Below, piece by piece: positions 49,001 to 61,707 of a stretch of 64,000 bases of DNA. A model generated the notes under the pieces. The model was not told where the DNA came from and did not search any database. It saw only the letters and a program-made list of their open reading frames with translations. How positions within the stretch are numbered: the first letter of the stretch is position 1; every line of letters starts with the position of its first letter. The translations under genes and the position numbers were made by a program. The stretch is from Pseudisothecium myosuroides (taxonomy: Eukaryota > Streptophyta > Bryopsida > Hypnales > Lembophyllaceae), in assembly GCA_951799445.1 (NCBI GenBank), contig OX637295.1:10664001-10728000 (forward strand), in the 5' to 3' direction.

Positions 49001-50902
49001 ACAAAACCATCAAGCAACCCCAGCCAATACGTCAAATACATAGCATGTCAGATCCACAGTCGACAAATCAACTTGACTTCTGAACTCTCTTTTTCAGCTG
49101 CAAATTAAAAAAAGTCTTCACCATCCTCCTGCACAAAGTCCTCTCTGCTAACAATCCACGCACGGCATGAGGTACAAAACCTATGCTCCACTAAGGTAGG
49201 AGGTCCATAAAGCGACCATCTAAGCACTGAAACTGAATTTTGGGGAGGTAAAACACCTTGAAATATTTTTCAGTAAATTTTCCTTGAAAGACAAGAGGAA
49301 ATGGCATCTAACCCAAGTTGATTCATATTTTTTGAAGCTTTGTGGAATTAGTTATGAAATTTTGAAGTTGAAAAGCCATAGGGCTCTAAAAGCGACCACC
49401 TCCTAGAATGTACATCGTTTGTACATTTCGGTAAATCGAAGAAAGCAAAATGTACCTCTGTGTCATGTTCGGTTCAAAATGCCCGGTTGGAGTTCGAGCC
49501 TCCTACCTTAGCAGAGAACCCCCACCCCAGAGGCATTCTAGAACAACAAGCTGCGTTACAATTAGCAGGGTTTACATTGAAGAAACCCTGCCGTAAATGA
49601 CATCACAGTTGGCCAGGTTTAAGGTCCCTAAAGTCAGTCCCCCAGAAAGAACTTACTTTTTTCTTTACAAGCTTCACCAATTCATGCAACACGTCTTTCT
49701 CGGCCACCTGCTGATGCACATGATCTCCGCAGTTCTTGATCAAAGTCTCCAAGACCTACAAAAGAAATATATCCCATAGTTCAGCAGCTTCCAAACAGAA
49801 AAACAGTTTCGCAAGCTTTCTAACTATATACGGCCCAAAGAAGTGCGTAAATCCAGATACGCTCCAGCCTTCCCATTTTAATAGTAGCTAATTAACAAAC
49901 TGCGTTGTATCATCCCAGCTCCTGCGGGAATAAAAGAAAGACGGGTAGTTTACAAAATCGGTGCATGCCTCTACAACAACAAATGCTACAACAAATGAAT
50001 GCCTCGCAGTAAAGGGAAGATGCAAACCGTGAGTGCCAGAAGCTGGACTTGCGGACTTCTGTTCGTGATCCTTTTCTTGACAGCCTTTATTACTTCTTTC
50101 GCTTGTCTGCAGAATCACACGTATCGAGCTAAATCAATCACCTCGTCAACCAATCCAAACAAAACATTCTAGAGCAGTTGACCGCTCACCCTTCTACTAG
50201 TCAAGCAGAGAAGAGACACCAATCACTACAGAGAATCACCACATAGAGCTAAATTTTTTGTCAACGATTGAGAATGTGGCTTTGCACGGACTGTCTTGAA
50301 GATTGTGTCCCAAAGAAAACCAGAATCTCACTTAGTCATCTTTCTAAAGACCAGGCCCAAGGCTATCGAAGCAGACGCTCCTCAAGAATGTTAAGTGTTG
50401 TACCAAAGATTATCACACGAGAATAATCTCTAAAAAAAAACGCACACAATTACCCGATTCTACATTCGCCATTCCCTTTTCCACAAAAGACGGAGGAACG
50501 TTTCAGTTGCATACACACAGCATCCTCAACCAAAACATCACCTCAGTCCAGCTACCAAACTACAAATGCCAAACACTACAAACCCTGAACTCACTCACTC
50601 AAAACCAAACCAAACCAAACCAAATCGACTCAGCGACAACAAGACAGTCGCCCTAAACCCCAAACCGCCAACACAAAACGCAACAAAAGAGTAAGGCCAC
50701 ACAATTCCGGTAGAAATTATCGCCATGCACAGCAACAACCCAATCTCCAATTAGGGTTTCAGAGCCAATCCAGAACCGAATTCAAATTTTCCACTTACGT
50801 CGGGTCGTTGTTGACGGCATCGCAGAGGTCCAAGTTGAGCGCCCAGTCGGGTCCAATCAACATGTCACTCGTCGCCTTCTCCACAACCGAAGTGGCCGAC
50901 AT
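46068..50902 (-). CDS. TOL: TOM1-like protein (VHS-GAT), ESCRT-0-like ubiquitin receptor
   Basis: Plant TOL proteins bind ubiquitinated membrane cargo and pass it to ESCRT for vacuolar degradation. Nine exons (minus): 50902-50799, 50106-50028, 49755-49657, 48997-48884, 48547-48381, 48161-48080, 47700-47615, 47429-47262, 47043-46068; all phases agree, 624 residues. The VHS domain covers about residues 5-140 ([20 protein letters not shown] at the start, [20 protein letters not shown], then SWKDAFGG and [12 protein letters not shown]). The GAT domain covers about 190-275 ([50 protein letters not shown]). A P/Q/S-rich tail of about 320 residues follows, including DLLSGDLPP and an FNDLVDL motif near the end, like adaptor- or clathrin-binding tails. 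Which angiosperm TOL subgroup it matches was not determined. It lies 1.2 kb upstream of DWF5 on the same strand. Confidence 0.95.
48772..48856. mobile_element. Stowaway-like MITE in a TOL intron
   Basis: The left arm TACTACCTCTGTCTCAAAAT and AAATCCGTGGT pair with the right arm ACCACGGCTTTATTTTGAGG and GAGAAGGAGTA. The 85-base hairpin ends 27 bases before the exon boundary at 48884, close to the 5' splice site of that intron (read on the minus strand). Confidence 0.85.
49192..49508. mobile_element. AGGTAGGAGG-family element, copy B, in a TOL intron
   Basis: TA flanks (49190-49191, 49509-49510). Ends are AGGTAGGAGGTCC and, complemented, AGGTAGGAGGCTCGAAC. The interior GGCATCTAACCCAAGTTG and ATTAGTTATGAAATTTTG match copy A strongly, including the paired CTAAAAGCGACC. 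It is 317 bases, inside the intron 48998-49656. Confidence 0.82.
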
Positions 50903-53426
50903 TCTGTCCAAATCTGTCCGCCAAGACTATCGACCGACCAACCTCCTTTCAAATCAAATTCTCTCGCAAATCCTGCTCAAATCCTTCAAAACTCTTGTGC
51001 CTCGAGATCGCCGTTACAAGGAATGCAGAAATGAAAGCAAGGGCACGATCTGGGTGGACCTTAACCTTCGATTTGCGACGACGACGACAACAACAACGGC
51101 TTGCGAAATCGGTAATGGCGAGCCAAGTGTATGGGGAGCTCTTGCGGAAACAGAGCATCTCGCTACTAATAGTGTGGGTGATGAATTAGAGTGAGCTTGA
51201 AATGGTGTGACTTGGAGACTGGCTGTTTTTTGTTTTTTGTTTTGTTTTTGTTTTGAGAAGGAGCGTGGGGAGTGCTTTCGAAGGGGTGGTAATTAGTGTG
51301 GATTGAGATTTTAGTGTGAGTGTGAATGGGGTTTGACTTGATTCCGAGAATCTGCAGTGAGTCTCCTGCGCGGGAGGTTTCGTTTCATCCAGGAATCAGG
51401 GTTTTTCATTTCATCTATTTTGGGCAGTGCAGAAAAGCGTTGCATGTCATCCATTGGCATGGATGAAATAAGCAAAATAGGGATGAAATTTTATGCTCAT
51501 CTAATGGGGGTTCTGTTCATCCGAAAAAGAGATATTCCATCCGAAGGGTTTGTAGCCAATTCTTTCCAATAAGAAAAGGTAGAATATATTGCCAAATATT
51601 CCATTAACTCCATTAAATTTTATTTTTTATTGTATGTGAATGAAGCCATATCTGGAATAGGGTCTTCAATAGTCTTAGCATAATCCCAAGAAGACCAAGC
51701 AACTTTTTCTTTTGGGCAACATAGCGTTTTTGTCATCCATTATGAAGGGAATTTTCATTTTTTTCTTTGAAATTTTCACACAACATGTAGTCGAGGAGTA
51801 GGCTTCAAGGTGTAGCAATTTTCATAACTTTTGACTACATAGCTAAAAAGTTATTGTATAATATTAGTTTTTGTAACTGCCCATCCAACTCAAATAATCA
51901 CTTTTAAAAAAAATACAAATTTGAACTTGTTTTTTAAGATTTATATATACATAGGAAGCTTTTAATCATTCCATTTTGATTTAACAAGATGAAAATTATG
52001 AGAGGTTTAGTTTGTAGGTGATTATGGATTTTCTACTCTAAAATAAACTTTGAAGTCTTTTATTTAATTCAATTTTCAATATTTTGGAAAAAAATAAATC
52101 ATTGGATGTAGATCGTTTATTGCAACATTACAACCATTGAGATTGGAATTTTTCAATTCCATAACTAAATTCTAATAATTTAGTATTTTAAATTATACTA
52201 TATTGTTTTCTACGTACTATCTTTTCCAAGTATGAATATCAAATATTTTTTTGTAAAGTTTTTTATATGTATTCCCAACTTATTTCTTCAACACATTGTG
52301 GAGAGTTGCAAGTTGTAGGCTATCTACACATTTTTGTGAAAAAAGCTTGAAAGATGAAACCTAACCATTAATTTGAGAAGAGTTGAAAATACTTCTTAGT
52401 TATTGAAATCCAAGCATCATGATGTTGCAATTGGTAAATTTATTCTCAAATTTTAGAAGGGTGTATTCTAACAAGTTAACAAAAGGATCCTACGTTTGGA
52501 TTTGTTAATAAATAAATAAGGATGATAAATTTTAGCTTTGCATTGGATTTGAGTACTTTGAAGTAACTTTGGATCTAAAAACATTGAATTGCTTTAAGTG
52601 TTAAGCTACTTTTCATTACTTGTAAAGTAATTGCTCAGAAATAACTTATAACAATATAGAGTTATATAATAATACCTAGAAGATGATTGCATCTTCTGGG
52701 TACATAAAGAGTCAATTTAAGTGAAAACCACACATGATTTCCAAAAGGGGTACACGTGGCATTATTCCATTGGTTGTTACGCTTTTACAAAATTTCTAAA
52801 AGGGATACACACGTAATTTTTCTATTGGTTGTAAAACTTTTGAGCAAAAATTTGAGCAAATCCTTTACGTGAAATGAATTCATGAATTCAACTTGTGAAA
52901 CCCACCTCAACTGCCCATATTTGTATTATGGTGAATCCATGGAACTTGCAAATCATATGGGATATATCTATATTTTTTCTTGTGAATATGTATGTCTTTT
53001 GTATACATATTCTATGAGCATATATGTATCCATATTTTGTAGTTTGTAGTTTGAAACCATATCCATATCTTGTAACCGTATTTGGACGGCCAAGATCATC
53101 TGTTTAGAGGCATCAAAGGCTTTGATTTTTTCAAAAGATCGACAACATTTAGGGGAGGGGGAATTTTTCTTGAACTCAGATTAACGGCTCTTGATTTTTC
53201 CAAGGGAGGGGGGAGGAATTGAAATACAAACATCATGCTCGCATCTTTTCGGTACATAGTAGCTGCGTAATCCAAAATTTTCTTGGAAATTAGGATTGAT
53301 GCACTTCCAATATCATTCAAAATGCCTATTAATCCCTCAATGTCCAAATCCTTTTGGAATACTTGAATATTTTGGTTCAATTCCTTTGTATGAATGTGTT
53401 ATTAAAATTGAATCCTGCAAATCTAA
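50903..53426. other. TOL promoter side, then decayed transposon sequence
   Basis: The first few hundred bases should hold the TOL promoter and leader. From 51720 to about 52240 the sequence is homologous to 34.0-34.65 kb inside the TTAA-family copy 4 (shared CAACATAGCG, CATTCCATTTTGA, GCAACATTACAACCATTG), but the TTAA ends are not seen, so it is a fragment. At 51.36-51.55 kb repeated CATCC/GGATGAA words occur. No gene is supported. Confidence 0.45.
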
Positions 53427-53467
53427 AGACATTGAGTATTGTCACAATCCTGTAATACTCAATGTCT
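53427..53467. repeat. Short perfect hairpin, 14-bp stem
   Basis: AGACATTGAGTATT and AATACTCAATGTCT are perfect complements separated by 13 bases. It is not followed by a T-run and is not inside a recognised gene; it may be a remnant of a small inverted-repeat element. Confidence 0.6.
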
Positions 53468-54964
53468 ACAGTGTAGCCCTGCTTGCTGCTTCACCAGGGA
53501 ATCAACTTTCAACCCGAATTGGTTTGGGAAACCAGCTCAAGTCCATTCTTTATTGATCGAGTCACCACTGAATGTCGTGTGTCAATTCGGAATTGTCGGT
53601 GGCCACACTGAAATGGGTCTCATACAGATTCTCTCCACAACAATCTCTCGATTGTTGTGTGGATTCACACGACTGCGGATGCACGTGCATTGTTGCCACA
53701 ACGTCAACGATAATAATTTTCCCGTATGGACCATGGCTTTTTTATTCATTTTTTATGAAGTGCCAAAGTGGCAATATGAAGTTATAGTGGTGCTCTAAAT
53801 TTCAGCATTCATCCACATATTGGATAGAAAATATCACATTTGCACATATCACATGCCTATAATTTTGTTTTCATCTACCTAATTTGGCAATCTCATCCAA
53901 ATATGTAAAGTTTTTTGGTGAAAAATTTCATGGTTTTTTACCATTTTTTAGCCAAATTATTTTTTTCGGGTGCAATCTAGCACTAAAAAGCCAAAAAAGG
54001 CCTTGATATGGACTCTTCTTCTCGCCTGCACATGTGTTACACAAGTCCATTTGTCAGCATAATAACAACCTCATGAATTCAAATTCACTTAGTAACATCG
54101 TTGTACACACTAAGTGTCCAATGGATGATAAAGAATCCTTCTATGTAAAACAAAAGTGTAGATGTTCATCCTTGGAATTTTGTGTGAAAAGGGTAGGTCT
54201 TGCACAATAGTTTGACCTCCAATGAGTGCTCTTGGTGTTTTTTTAAGCAAATGATTCACACGGTATCGAAAAGGATGATTTCCAAGGTGACCAACCTGAT
54301 GTTCTAGGGTTAATTATGCACACTTCAAACCAAAAATGACCTAAAAATAGCACAAAACAAAAGCATACACAAACACAAAACTAGCTAGCTCGACAGTCAA
54401 CACCAACATACTTGTTGAACTGAATAGAGTGGAATCCCAAGAGTTTACAAGCTCAATGGCAAATTTCTGTAACTATGTTGTGATCACCAGACTATCGATC
54501 GAGCCTAACAAATGCACGCCCGATTCCAACAGTTTGCTCTTACTATCGAAACCAAGAAACATATCAATCCGTTTGATGGTGGGGTGGTGCAGTCACGCAA
54601 GTACTGTACAATGTCAGTAATGCAATTCAGAGGTCGGTCAGGAGAAGGAAACGTACAAAGAATGGTGGAGAAAAACACAAGGAGCTAGAGCTCGTGTTCA
54701 TGGACCTATGTTGTGACTTGCGAGTACCAATTTTATAATACAAAGTCTTTGGAAATAAGTGAGTGAAAAGATAGATCTCCAACAACATGTTGCGGACGAA
54801 GAGATTACCATTTTCTGTTGCTTGAATGGCAATTTGTCGGTGAGAGTGGTTTAGTGGCCGGTGCTACAATTGTGGCTGAAAATATATGTTAATGTCGGTG
54901 TGATCAAGTTGGATACAATCGGCACCTTGAGTAAGTTTTGGAATTTTTATTTATTTTTTCATTT
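53468..54964. other. Gene-free stretch
   Basis: Open frames at 53439-53798 have no recognised domain and overlap in several frames. No repeats, RNA genes or splice structures were recognised. Confidence 0.4.
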
Positions 54965-55450
54965 CAGAGAAGTCAACTATTTCTTCAATACTCATGTTAT
55001 GTGTGGGTGATACTTGGTGATATCTTTATGAAAAAACCCAAGTGATAACCTTCATTTTGGAGAAGAAGTCCAGTATTTCTTCAATACTCATGTTATATTA
55101 CGGCCTCCCCCCGCGCCTTGCCTGCCAGCCGTTTTGTTTGCTTCTCTCGTGTCGGGTCGTTGTCCTTGTCGTCTGGTTTGAGTCCCTGCAAGACCACTTG
55201 TGATTGGCAGGTATTGTATTTTACCACTCCTTGCAATGAAATTCCGTTTCATTTGTTTCAAAAATAAATAAATATTCTACGTTATATGTGGGTGATACTT
55301 GGTGATGTCTAAATGAAAAAATCTAAGTGATAACCTTCATTGTAAAGAAGAAAGCAACTATTTCTTCAATACTCATGTTATATTTGGGTGATACCTGGTG
55401 ATATCTTTATGAAAAAACCCAAGTGATAACCTAAGTGATAACCTAAATGA
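54965..55450. repeat. Tandem repeat of about 100-bp units, split by a retroposon
   Basis: Units contain TATTTCTTCAATACTCATGT, then TGGGTGATACTTGGTGAT, ATCTTTATGAAAAAACCCAA and GTGATAACCTTCATT. Three units are visible (from about 54968, 55069 and 55345), the second interrupted by the insertion at 55099-55280. The last part adds short GTGATAACCTAA repeats. Confidence 0.8.
55099..55280 (+). mobile_element. Retroposon (SINE-like) with 7-bp target duplication GTTATAT
   Basis: GTTATAT flanks both sides (55092-55098 and 55281-55287), and removal restores a normal unit of the surrounding tandem repeat. The insert ends in an A-rich tail (TTTCAAAAATAAATAAATA). It has GGTTTGAGTCC at 55175-55185, close to the polymerase III B-box consensus, which favours a SINE. 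Its 3' part resembles that of the insertion at 34001. Confidence 0.85.
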
Positions 55451-56321
55451 CACCTGCGAACAATTTGGCTAATGGTTTTAGATTGGAGGAGGAATCTGGC
55501 TATCTTAAAAAAACATCTGAAATTTTCCTTTACAAAAAATAGACTTTGTGTTCTCTATACCAAAGTGGCAAAAATTCGTGCAAACAAAACGTTGCACACG
55601 TGAAACGCTTTTCTTGCACAGGAGAACTTACTGGAAGGTGAGCTTGTTGCTTACGGACTTATTACTGCGTCCGTCTCCTTCGAATCAGTTGGTTGTATTC
55701 GCATGAACTTCGAATCATTGACATGGTGGTAGACCTGGTGGGAGACTGGATCCCACTTGCTCCATGATGGCTTGTGGAATCCGACAATTGGAAAGTTTCC
55801 AAACAATGCAATTGAACGCGGTTTTGGGGGGACAAGAGAGGCAAGTTTTAGTCTAAAACAATCTGGCAGCATAGTGCACTTAAAAAAAAGTCATCTCAAA
55901 AGAAAATATATCACTCCCAATTTATGACATTACTCCAGCAGTATTTAAAACTTTAAGGTCCAAGCAACCATAAATGGGTCGCTTCTACTAAAGAAATTTC
56001 ACACATGGACCCTCAAAGGTTTAATCAACACAACAATTATAGCTGTAAAAATGTGCGCAGCAAATAGCAAATTAAGATAAAATACAAGCTCTAAGAGACC
56101 AAATCTGTTCGCACAAGTAAGCAAACACCAAAGGCTGAAAATCCTGAAAGGAATCTCGTGATGATTTTGAAAATATTTACATGGTGAGTAAACTCATGAT
56201 GCTCAATCTTTCCAGAACACTAACAAGATCAAAGTCACATGCGAGAACATCTCTGAAGTAAAGTACAAAACTCTCAGGCAGACGAAGAGGCTGTGTATAA
56301 AGTGTAGGAATGTGGAGTCTC
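55451..56321. other. Region downstream of PRP6/STA1
   Basis: No gene is supported. The portion next to 56322 is expected to be the 3' untranslated region of the minus-strand splicing-factor gene. Words ACTTTAAGGTCCA (55.95 kb) and TGGACCCTCAAAGGTTTAA (56.01 kb) are loosely inverted and may be a very small relic of a TTAA-flanked element. Confidence 0.4.
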
Positions 56322-59300
56322 TTACATGGTCTCCTCATCCTTGGCCGCTAGCACGAGCTTCTTCAAAATGGCCTCCGTTAAGAAATGAGCGTTTTCCACC
56401 GCCTTGGATACTTTCGTCCACCTCTCTCCATGCCGAGGATCGGCCGCTGCACACCTCAGTAACACATCATGGTGCACTTCCTCACTAGAGTGTTGCAGCT
56501 CAAACTTGTACAGCTGAGCCCAGAAGTCTCCAATATCGGGAGCCAAAGTCACCGCCCGGTTCAACCAGCTCCTTGCCTTGTCCACCTTTCGGTCCTGCCA
56601 AAACAACTTCGCCACAGCTGCGATGACGAAGGGGTCGTTGTCACAGCGTTTCAAAGCGTCCACGCTCTTGGACCTGCGTTGAGGTCGAGGAGCCATATCA
56701 ATAGCTTCGGCCCACAGACGACCACTGCTAGGACAATCTTGCAAAGCCTTGGCCATCAGGGACTCAGCTTCCTTCTTGTTTCCGGCATGAGCCTCCACGC
56801 GAATGGCAGCAAGCCAGAGCTCCGGATTGTGAGTATTCTTGAGCCTGGCCTTGTTGAGAACGGCTCGCGCTTTACTCAGCCCTCCCACTCTCTCCTCCAA
56901 GGCAGCTGCAGACAGCCAAAGTGGAGTACTGTGGGGACAATTCTTCAACGCTCGCTCATAGGTTTCGCGTGCAGCTTCAGGCTGCCCGATGCGATCCTTG
57001 AGCTGGCCCAGCATGAGCCACAGCTTGTGGAATTGGGGAAACCTCTCCAGACCTTCCTCTAACAACTCTTTCTCCTTGTCCACATTGCCAATCTCACGCT
57101 CCACGATCGCCGACTTCATCCAGACACGCTCCGTGCCTCCTCGCTCTCGGGCCTTCGCCAACAGCATCCGAGCCCTCTCAGGCTCATGATTCTCAAACTC
57201 CAGCTTAAATGCAGCCAACCAAATCTCCTCCGAATTCGGAATTGCGGCATACGCCTCCTGGAGGATGGCACGCGCCGAGGGAACATCGCCAGCTAACCAC
57301 TTCTCCTTGGCACCCATGAGCCACAGCACTTCAGCCTGCGGGCAATACCCCACAGCCTTCTTGAGCATGGCGTCCAGCGATTCGCGCGTTCCGTGACTCT
57401 TTTCCAATTGCGCAGCTTTCAACCAAACACTCTTCTTGCCAGGGAAGGATGCCAGTGCATGAGCGTAGATTGCACGGGCCGTTTCCACGGAGCCACGTTT
57501 CTTGCACTCATCTGCATCTGCCACCCACGTTCTCTTCCTGTCCTCCTCTTCAACTCCAATGCCAATGGTGGAGTTCACAATTGCTTGGCAAGTAGTCACC
57601 GACCCCGCACGCTCTGCTGCTTCTGCCTCCTTCATCCAGGCCTCTCTATCAATCGAAACATTATCCCGTTGCAGCGTCCGGATAGCTCTGTCAATAATAC
57701 GTGCCACCATCGCTGTGTTCCGGTTCGCTTCTTCCAGCTTCGCCGCAGTGATCCAGATACTTGTCTCCGTGGGTAACACCTCACGTGCTTTGTTAAGAAC
57801 CCGCTTTGCATTGTCATAAGTCTCCAGGCGCGCCAGAGCCAACCAAAGCTCCACATGCAGAGGACAACATTCAACAGCTCGCGAGAGGAGAATCCGTGCA
57901 TCATCCTCTTTCGCAAGCTCCACAACGGCTTTCCAAATCCTCACAGAGTCTGGGATATGCTCAAGAGCTTTCCGCAGCACCCGCGACTTGCTGATATCAT
58001 CGCCCTCCAGCTTGGAAGCTTGCATCCACAGCTTCACGGAGTTCGGAATCGCCTTCACTCCCTGCGCCAACACAGCTTTCGCAGTCTTGGGAGTCGCCAA
58101 TCGGCAAGCCTCCAGCCAGACATCCTCGCTCTGAGGACACTCCTCACATCCTTGCTGAATGAAATTCCTCGCAGCAGCAAGCTTTCCAGCCACTTCCTCC
58201 AATCGTGCAGCAGCAATCCAACCCGGGCCATGCTTGGGATTGGTCTGGATCACAGACTTCAGCAACAATCTCGCCTTCTTGATATCCGAAATCTCCGCAT
58301 CACTATTGATCTTCATACTCTTCAAATCAGTGAGATATCCCTTAGGATCCACCACAGTCAACCCCGTCACAGAGTCAGAGAGACGATCCAGTTTCAATGA
58401 CAACACAGTCCCTCTCCCTTCTCCCACAGCTGTAAGATCTGTCACAGGAGTCTGTCCATAAGGGGTCTCCACACCAGCAGCTCGTGACCGCGGGTCCAGC
58501 GCAGTTGCATGCTCATGTTCCTGCTTTGCCCTCTCAAACAAAGTGTCCGGTGGAGGGACGAAGCTTTCAAACCGTTTCTTCTTGTTGCGCAAAGAGTAGT
58601 CTCCAATTTCAGGAATACTATCCCACTCAGTCGCTGACAACGTCACCAGTTTCCGCTTCAAATCAGCAAACTGCTCTGTAATTTTAGGATTAGAAGCTCG
58701 ATACTTCTCGATTTCTTTCTTCAATCGCGCTTCTCGCCGATCCTTCCGACGAGAGTCCATGCGCTTGTCAATATCCTCCCACACAGCATCAGCCTCCTTG
58801 TCGTCTTCATCGTACTCCCCGGAAGCAAACAACCCCACGTCGTTCCCTTCAAACTCATCAAACTTCTGATTCTCGTCGTACCCTTTCTCCTCGGCTTCTT
58901 CCTCCTCTTCTTCACCTCCTTTCCCCCGCCCACGTCCGGCTCCAGGAGGGGCCGCTGCAGCGCCTCCGATTGTAGTTGAAGTTCTGTCAGGCAAATCGGG
59001 AGCAGCTCGTGCAGGTCCAATATCAGAACGGGTGGTAAAACCCGTAGCACCACGTCCCAATCCAGCAACGTAATTCGCTGGAGGTCGCAAGTTCAAAAAA
59101 TCCAACCGCGGCTTGGGCACCACGGGGGCTTGCATCCCGCCCCGCAGTTTCCCTGTGAGATGCAGAGTGGCACCGCCGGTAACGCCATAGCTTTCAAGCA
59201 GAGGAGAAGCCTCGGTTAGCTGCTTGTTCAGATACGAAATACCAAAGTGACGAGCGGGGATGTGCTCTCGCGCTTCAACTTCCGCCTTCAGCGCTTGCAC

Positions 59301-59369
59301 AGTCGGAGCCTCTCCCGACAAGGATAGCGAGAGAGTCCTCCCCGAGAGGTTCCGGACAAACAGATGCAT
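56322..59369 (-). CDS. STA1: Pre-mRNA-processing factor 6 / STABILIZED1, U4/U6.U5 tri-snRNP
   Basis: PRP6 bridges U5 with U4/U6 in the tri-snRNP; the Arabidopsis homologue STABILIZED1 is needed for splicing and stress responses. The coding region is one uninterrupted exon of 1015 codons, a usual size for the family. Domains: a ubiquitin-like fold at residues 1-78 starting [19 protein letters not shown] and ending KLRGG; the PRP1 N-terminal region from about 85 ([40 protein letters not shown]), with an acidic EEEEEEAEE stretch near 155 and [16 protein letters not shown]; basic helix with [18 protein letters not shown]; then about 360-1000 filled with HAT/TPR-like helical repeats (recurring [18 protein letters not shown]). 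The start is the first ATG and gives the complete ubiquitin-like domain. An acceptor-like TTTTGAACAG just upstream suggests a leader intron. Confidence 0.97.
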   Translation of the reverse strand: MHLFVRNLSGRTLSLSLSGEAPTVQALKAEVEAREHIPARHFGISYLNKQLTEASPLLESYGVTGGATLHLTGKLRGGMQAPVVPKPRLDFLNLRPPANYVAGLGRGATGFTTRSDIGPARAAPDLPDRTSTTIGGAAAAPPGAGRGRGKGGEEEEEEAEEKGYDENQKFDEFEGNDVGLFASGEYDEDDKEADAVWEDIDKRMDSRRKDRREARLKKEIEKYRASNPKITEQFADLKRKLVTLSATEWDSIPEIGDYSLRNKKKRFESFVPPPDTLFERAKQEHEHATALDPRSRAAGVETPYGQTPVTDLTAVGEGRGTVLSLKLDRLSDSVTGLTVVDPKGYLTDLKSMKINSDAEISDIKKARLLLKSVIQTNPKHGPGWIAAARLEEVAGKLAAARNFIQQGCEECPQSEDVWLEACRLATPKTAKAVLAQGVKAIPNSVKLWMQASKLEGDDISKSRVLRKALEHIPDSVRIWKAVVELAKEDDARILLSRAVECCPLHVELWLALARLETYDNAKRVLNKAREVLPTETSIWITAAKLEEANRNTAMVARIIDRAIRTLQRDNVSIDREAWMKEAEAAERAGSVTTCQAIVNSTIGIGVEEEDRKRTWVADADECKKRGSVETARAIYAHALASFPGKKSVWLKAAQLEKSHGTRESLDAMLKKAVGYCPQAEVLWLMGAKEKWLAGDVPSARAILQEAYAAIPNSEEIWLAAFKLEFENHEPERARMLLAKARERGGTERVWMKSAIVEREIGNVDKEKELLEEGLERFPQFHKLWLMLGQLKDRIGQPEAARETYERALKNCPHSTPLWLSAAALEERVGGLSKARAVLNKARLKNTHNPELWLAAIRVEAHAGNKKEAESLMAKALQDCPSSGRLWAEAIDMAPRPQRRSKSVDALKRCDNDPFVIAAVAKLFWQDRKVDKARSWLNRAVTLAPDIGDFWAQLYKFELQHSSEEVHHDVLLRCAAADPRHGERWTKVSKAVENAHFLTEAILKKLVLAAKDEETM

Positions 59370-59990
59370 TGTGAAATTCTGTTCAAAACCCTAAATTCAC
59401 AAATTCGTGTTAATTCACGTTAAGACAAAGCTCGAAGCAGGCAATCTCTTTAATTCTGAAGCAAAAACCACAAACGCCGCAACCACCACAGAACCAAAAC
59501 CTCGAAAACCTAATCCAAAAAAACCCTATCGAAACCGCGATAGCGAGGAGTCTTATACTCTTCCTCTTGAACCCTAAAAATCGTAACCTCACAGAAATCG
59601 TGTCAAAACCCTAAGAATCGGCTTAAAATCTCTGCTGTAATCAGGCTACTGCTCTATTTCAGAAGCAAAAACCACAACCGCCTCAATACACAAACCTCCA
59701 AAAACTCGACAACCGAAACCCTAAACGACCACTCAAAACGCAAAAACGAAAATTCTGATCTTCCGCTCTTATCAAACAAAATTCAACCAGCTCGAAGGTT
59801 AATTTAACAAAACAGCGCGAAGCAGAACTCACCAAACACCAGCATCAAGATCCGCAACGGCCGTACATAGAAAGGATTCCTACCAAGGACTGCAAAATGA
59901 AAATCTATAAACCCCTAAAGAAATGTTTATATAGCCTCAAATTCGAAAAGTGAAAGTTCTAGAAGGCAGCAGGAAGAAATTCGACGAACA
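59370..59990 (-). promoter_or_regulatory. STA1 leader and promoter with telobox cluster
   Basis: AACCCTAA-type teloboxes occur at about 59385, 59570, 59605 and 59715, an arrangement common upstream of plant genes for ribosome and RNA-processing functions. Read on the minus strand, TTTGGTGAGTTC at about 59833 could be a 5' splice site and TTTTGAACAG ending at 59382 its acceptor, giving a leader intron of about 450 bases. This intron is an inference. Confidence 0.55.
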
Positions 59991-61707
59991 CACCTTCAGG
60001 AATCGGGAAATCCGCCAAGAGCTTGCGCGTCACTCCATGAAATCCAGTTTAAAGCGATTCCGCGAGCAGGATCTGTGAAAGACAGCATGGTTCGAGTTCG
60101 GGAAATCATCTCCAGTTTCATGAATTGGATGAAATGTTGTAAAGGAGTGTCACTCTGTTCATCCGCTGTACATTCGAAGTGTTATGAAAGTTTGACACTC
60201 CAAGTGTCCTTTTCTCCGAAGGGAGGAGGCTTTTCATTGACAAAAGTTAAGAAAGTTATGTTTGCACTTGATGTTAAAGAGTGTTGTTAGTGAGGGTCTT
60301 AGGAATAAATTTTGACCTACTTCTAATCACCTAGAAATCACTGGTGGTGGTCCAAATTGTAGAAGTTTGTGATTAAGGTCGTATTAATATGTGTATGTTT
60401 AAGTAATCATCGTGCATCTTGTTGGATCGTGGCTAGCAAATGTTCACCTTTCATCAATCGGGATAGTGTAATTTTGAACTCCTGCTCTGTCTTCATGTAA
60501 AGGAAGCTCATAGTTAATATTTACAAAAAGTAGCTAGGAACACGTACCACAATTGCCACAAATCTAAAAGTACCACAAATACCTAATTCAAATTCTTGAG
60601 AATAGAATGATCCGTTAAGATTGTATGCTATTATCAACTTATGTTGGTTTGAATCCTCATAACATTTGCATACAATATCCAAATGCGTCCTAAAGAACAA
60701 CTAATTGTTTCTATGGAATTTGGTGCTTGTAGCAAGTAGAGCCCCATTTTTCTGGGCGAGCTCTTGCAGCTCTTCCTGCTCAATCCCCACCAAACACGCT
60801 CACCAAAACCTTGCTAGACACCTTTCTTATAAACATCAATCCAATATTGAGCTTCTGAAATCATTATTAAGACAATTTTCTAGTTCCAAATGATTTCAAG
60901 GTAAATCCTTCAAATGAAAAACTAGTGTCATGAAGAAAACTTGAAGGTATAGCGTGTATAACTACAATGGCAATGTACAACATTTCAAAAAATAACTCCA
61001 CTATTTCTTTGAATGAATTGGCAATGTGACTTTGTCTTTGCATGAACACTTCGTTCCTACAACATTCTACTACCAACAAGTTCCTACGCTCACAACAAAA
61101 GCATCACCTTCCTGCTACACTGAAATGCAATTCAATCAGCATTGCTACCATTGCACACGACTTAGAGGCCGCCAAAGACATCTTCACTCAACAACACTTC
61201 TTGCCCCACAAAGTTTCGCCATTGCTAAAAGCGGCAACGGGATCCACTATTGCTCTTACGGCTCCACTCAACTGTAACTACGTTTGTCGCTCGCTACTAC
61301 CCCCGGCTACTACCCCTCTCCCAAAACAAAAAAACCCAACATGTGCAAAAATATTGGTCCTATAAGCTGTCTAAAATTATAGCGTTTGACAGGCCGGTGG
61401 AACCACTTTCCGGAGCTGGCGGATGCAACACCTATTTCCGTTTGTTGACTCAATTAACTTTTTAGAAGCATTGTTTGCAAAGGCCAAGTGCAATCATATC
61501 CTTAGATATGGAATGCAAACAATGTATGGTTCAAATAACTTCCATCTTTCATAAAACACTAGTGTACCATGTGCAGTTTTCACACCCAAAATAAAAATAA
61601 AAATAACTTTCTAATTTTCTAATTTGTAAAAACTTTGAAATTCAATATCTTTTATATATGAAGGAGAACAAGGGCTTTGTTGCAGTGTGAGAGCCTGCAT
61701 TCTTTAT
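59991..61707. other. Gene-free stretch
   Basis: Short frames at 61026-61465 overlap in three phases and carry no domain. Around 61465-61530 the words AGCATTGTTTGCAAAGGCC and TGGAATGCAAACAATGT form a loose inverted pair. Nothing else was recognised. Confidence 0.4.

Noticed and set aside
53427..53467. Hairpin considered as a microRNA precursor or terminator
   Set aside because: Stem of only 14 bp, too short for a plant microRNA precursor, and no T-run follows.
56469..58681. Several plus-strand open frames of 60-197 codons
   Set aside because: They lie opposite the 1015-codon PRP6/STA1 coding region, carry no domain, and are by-products of its GC-rich codons.
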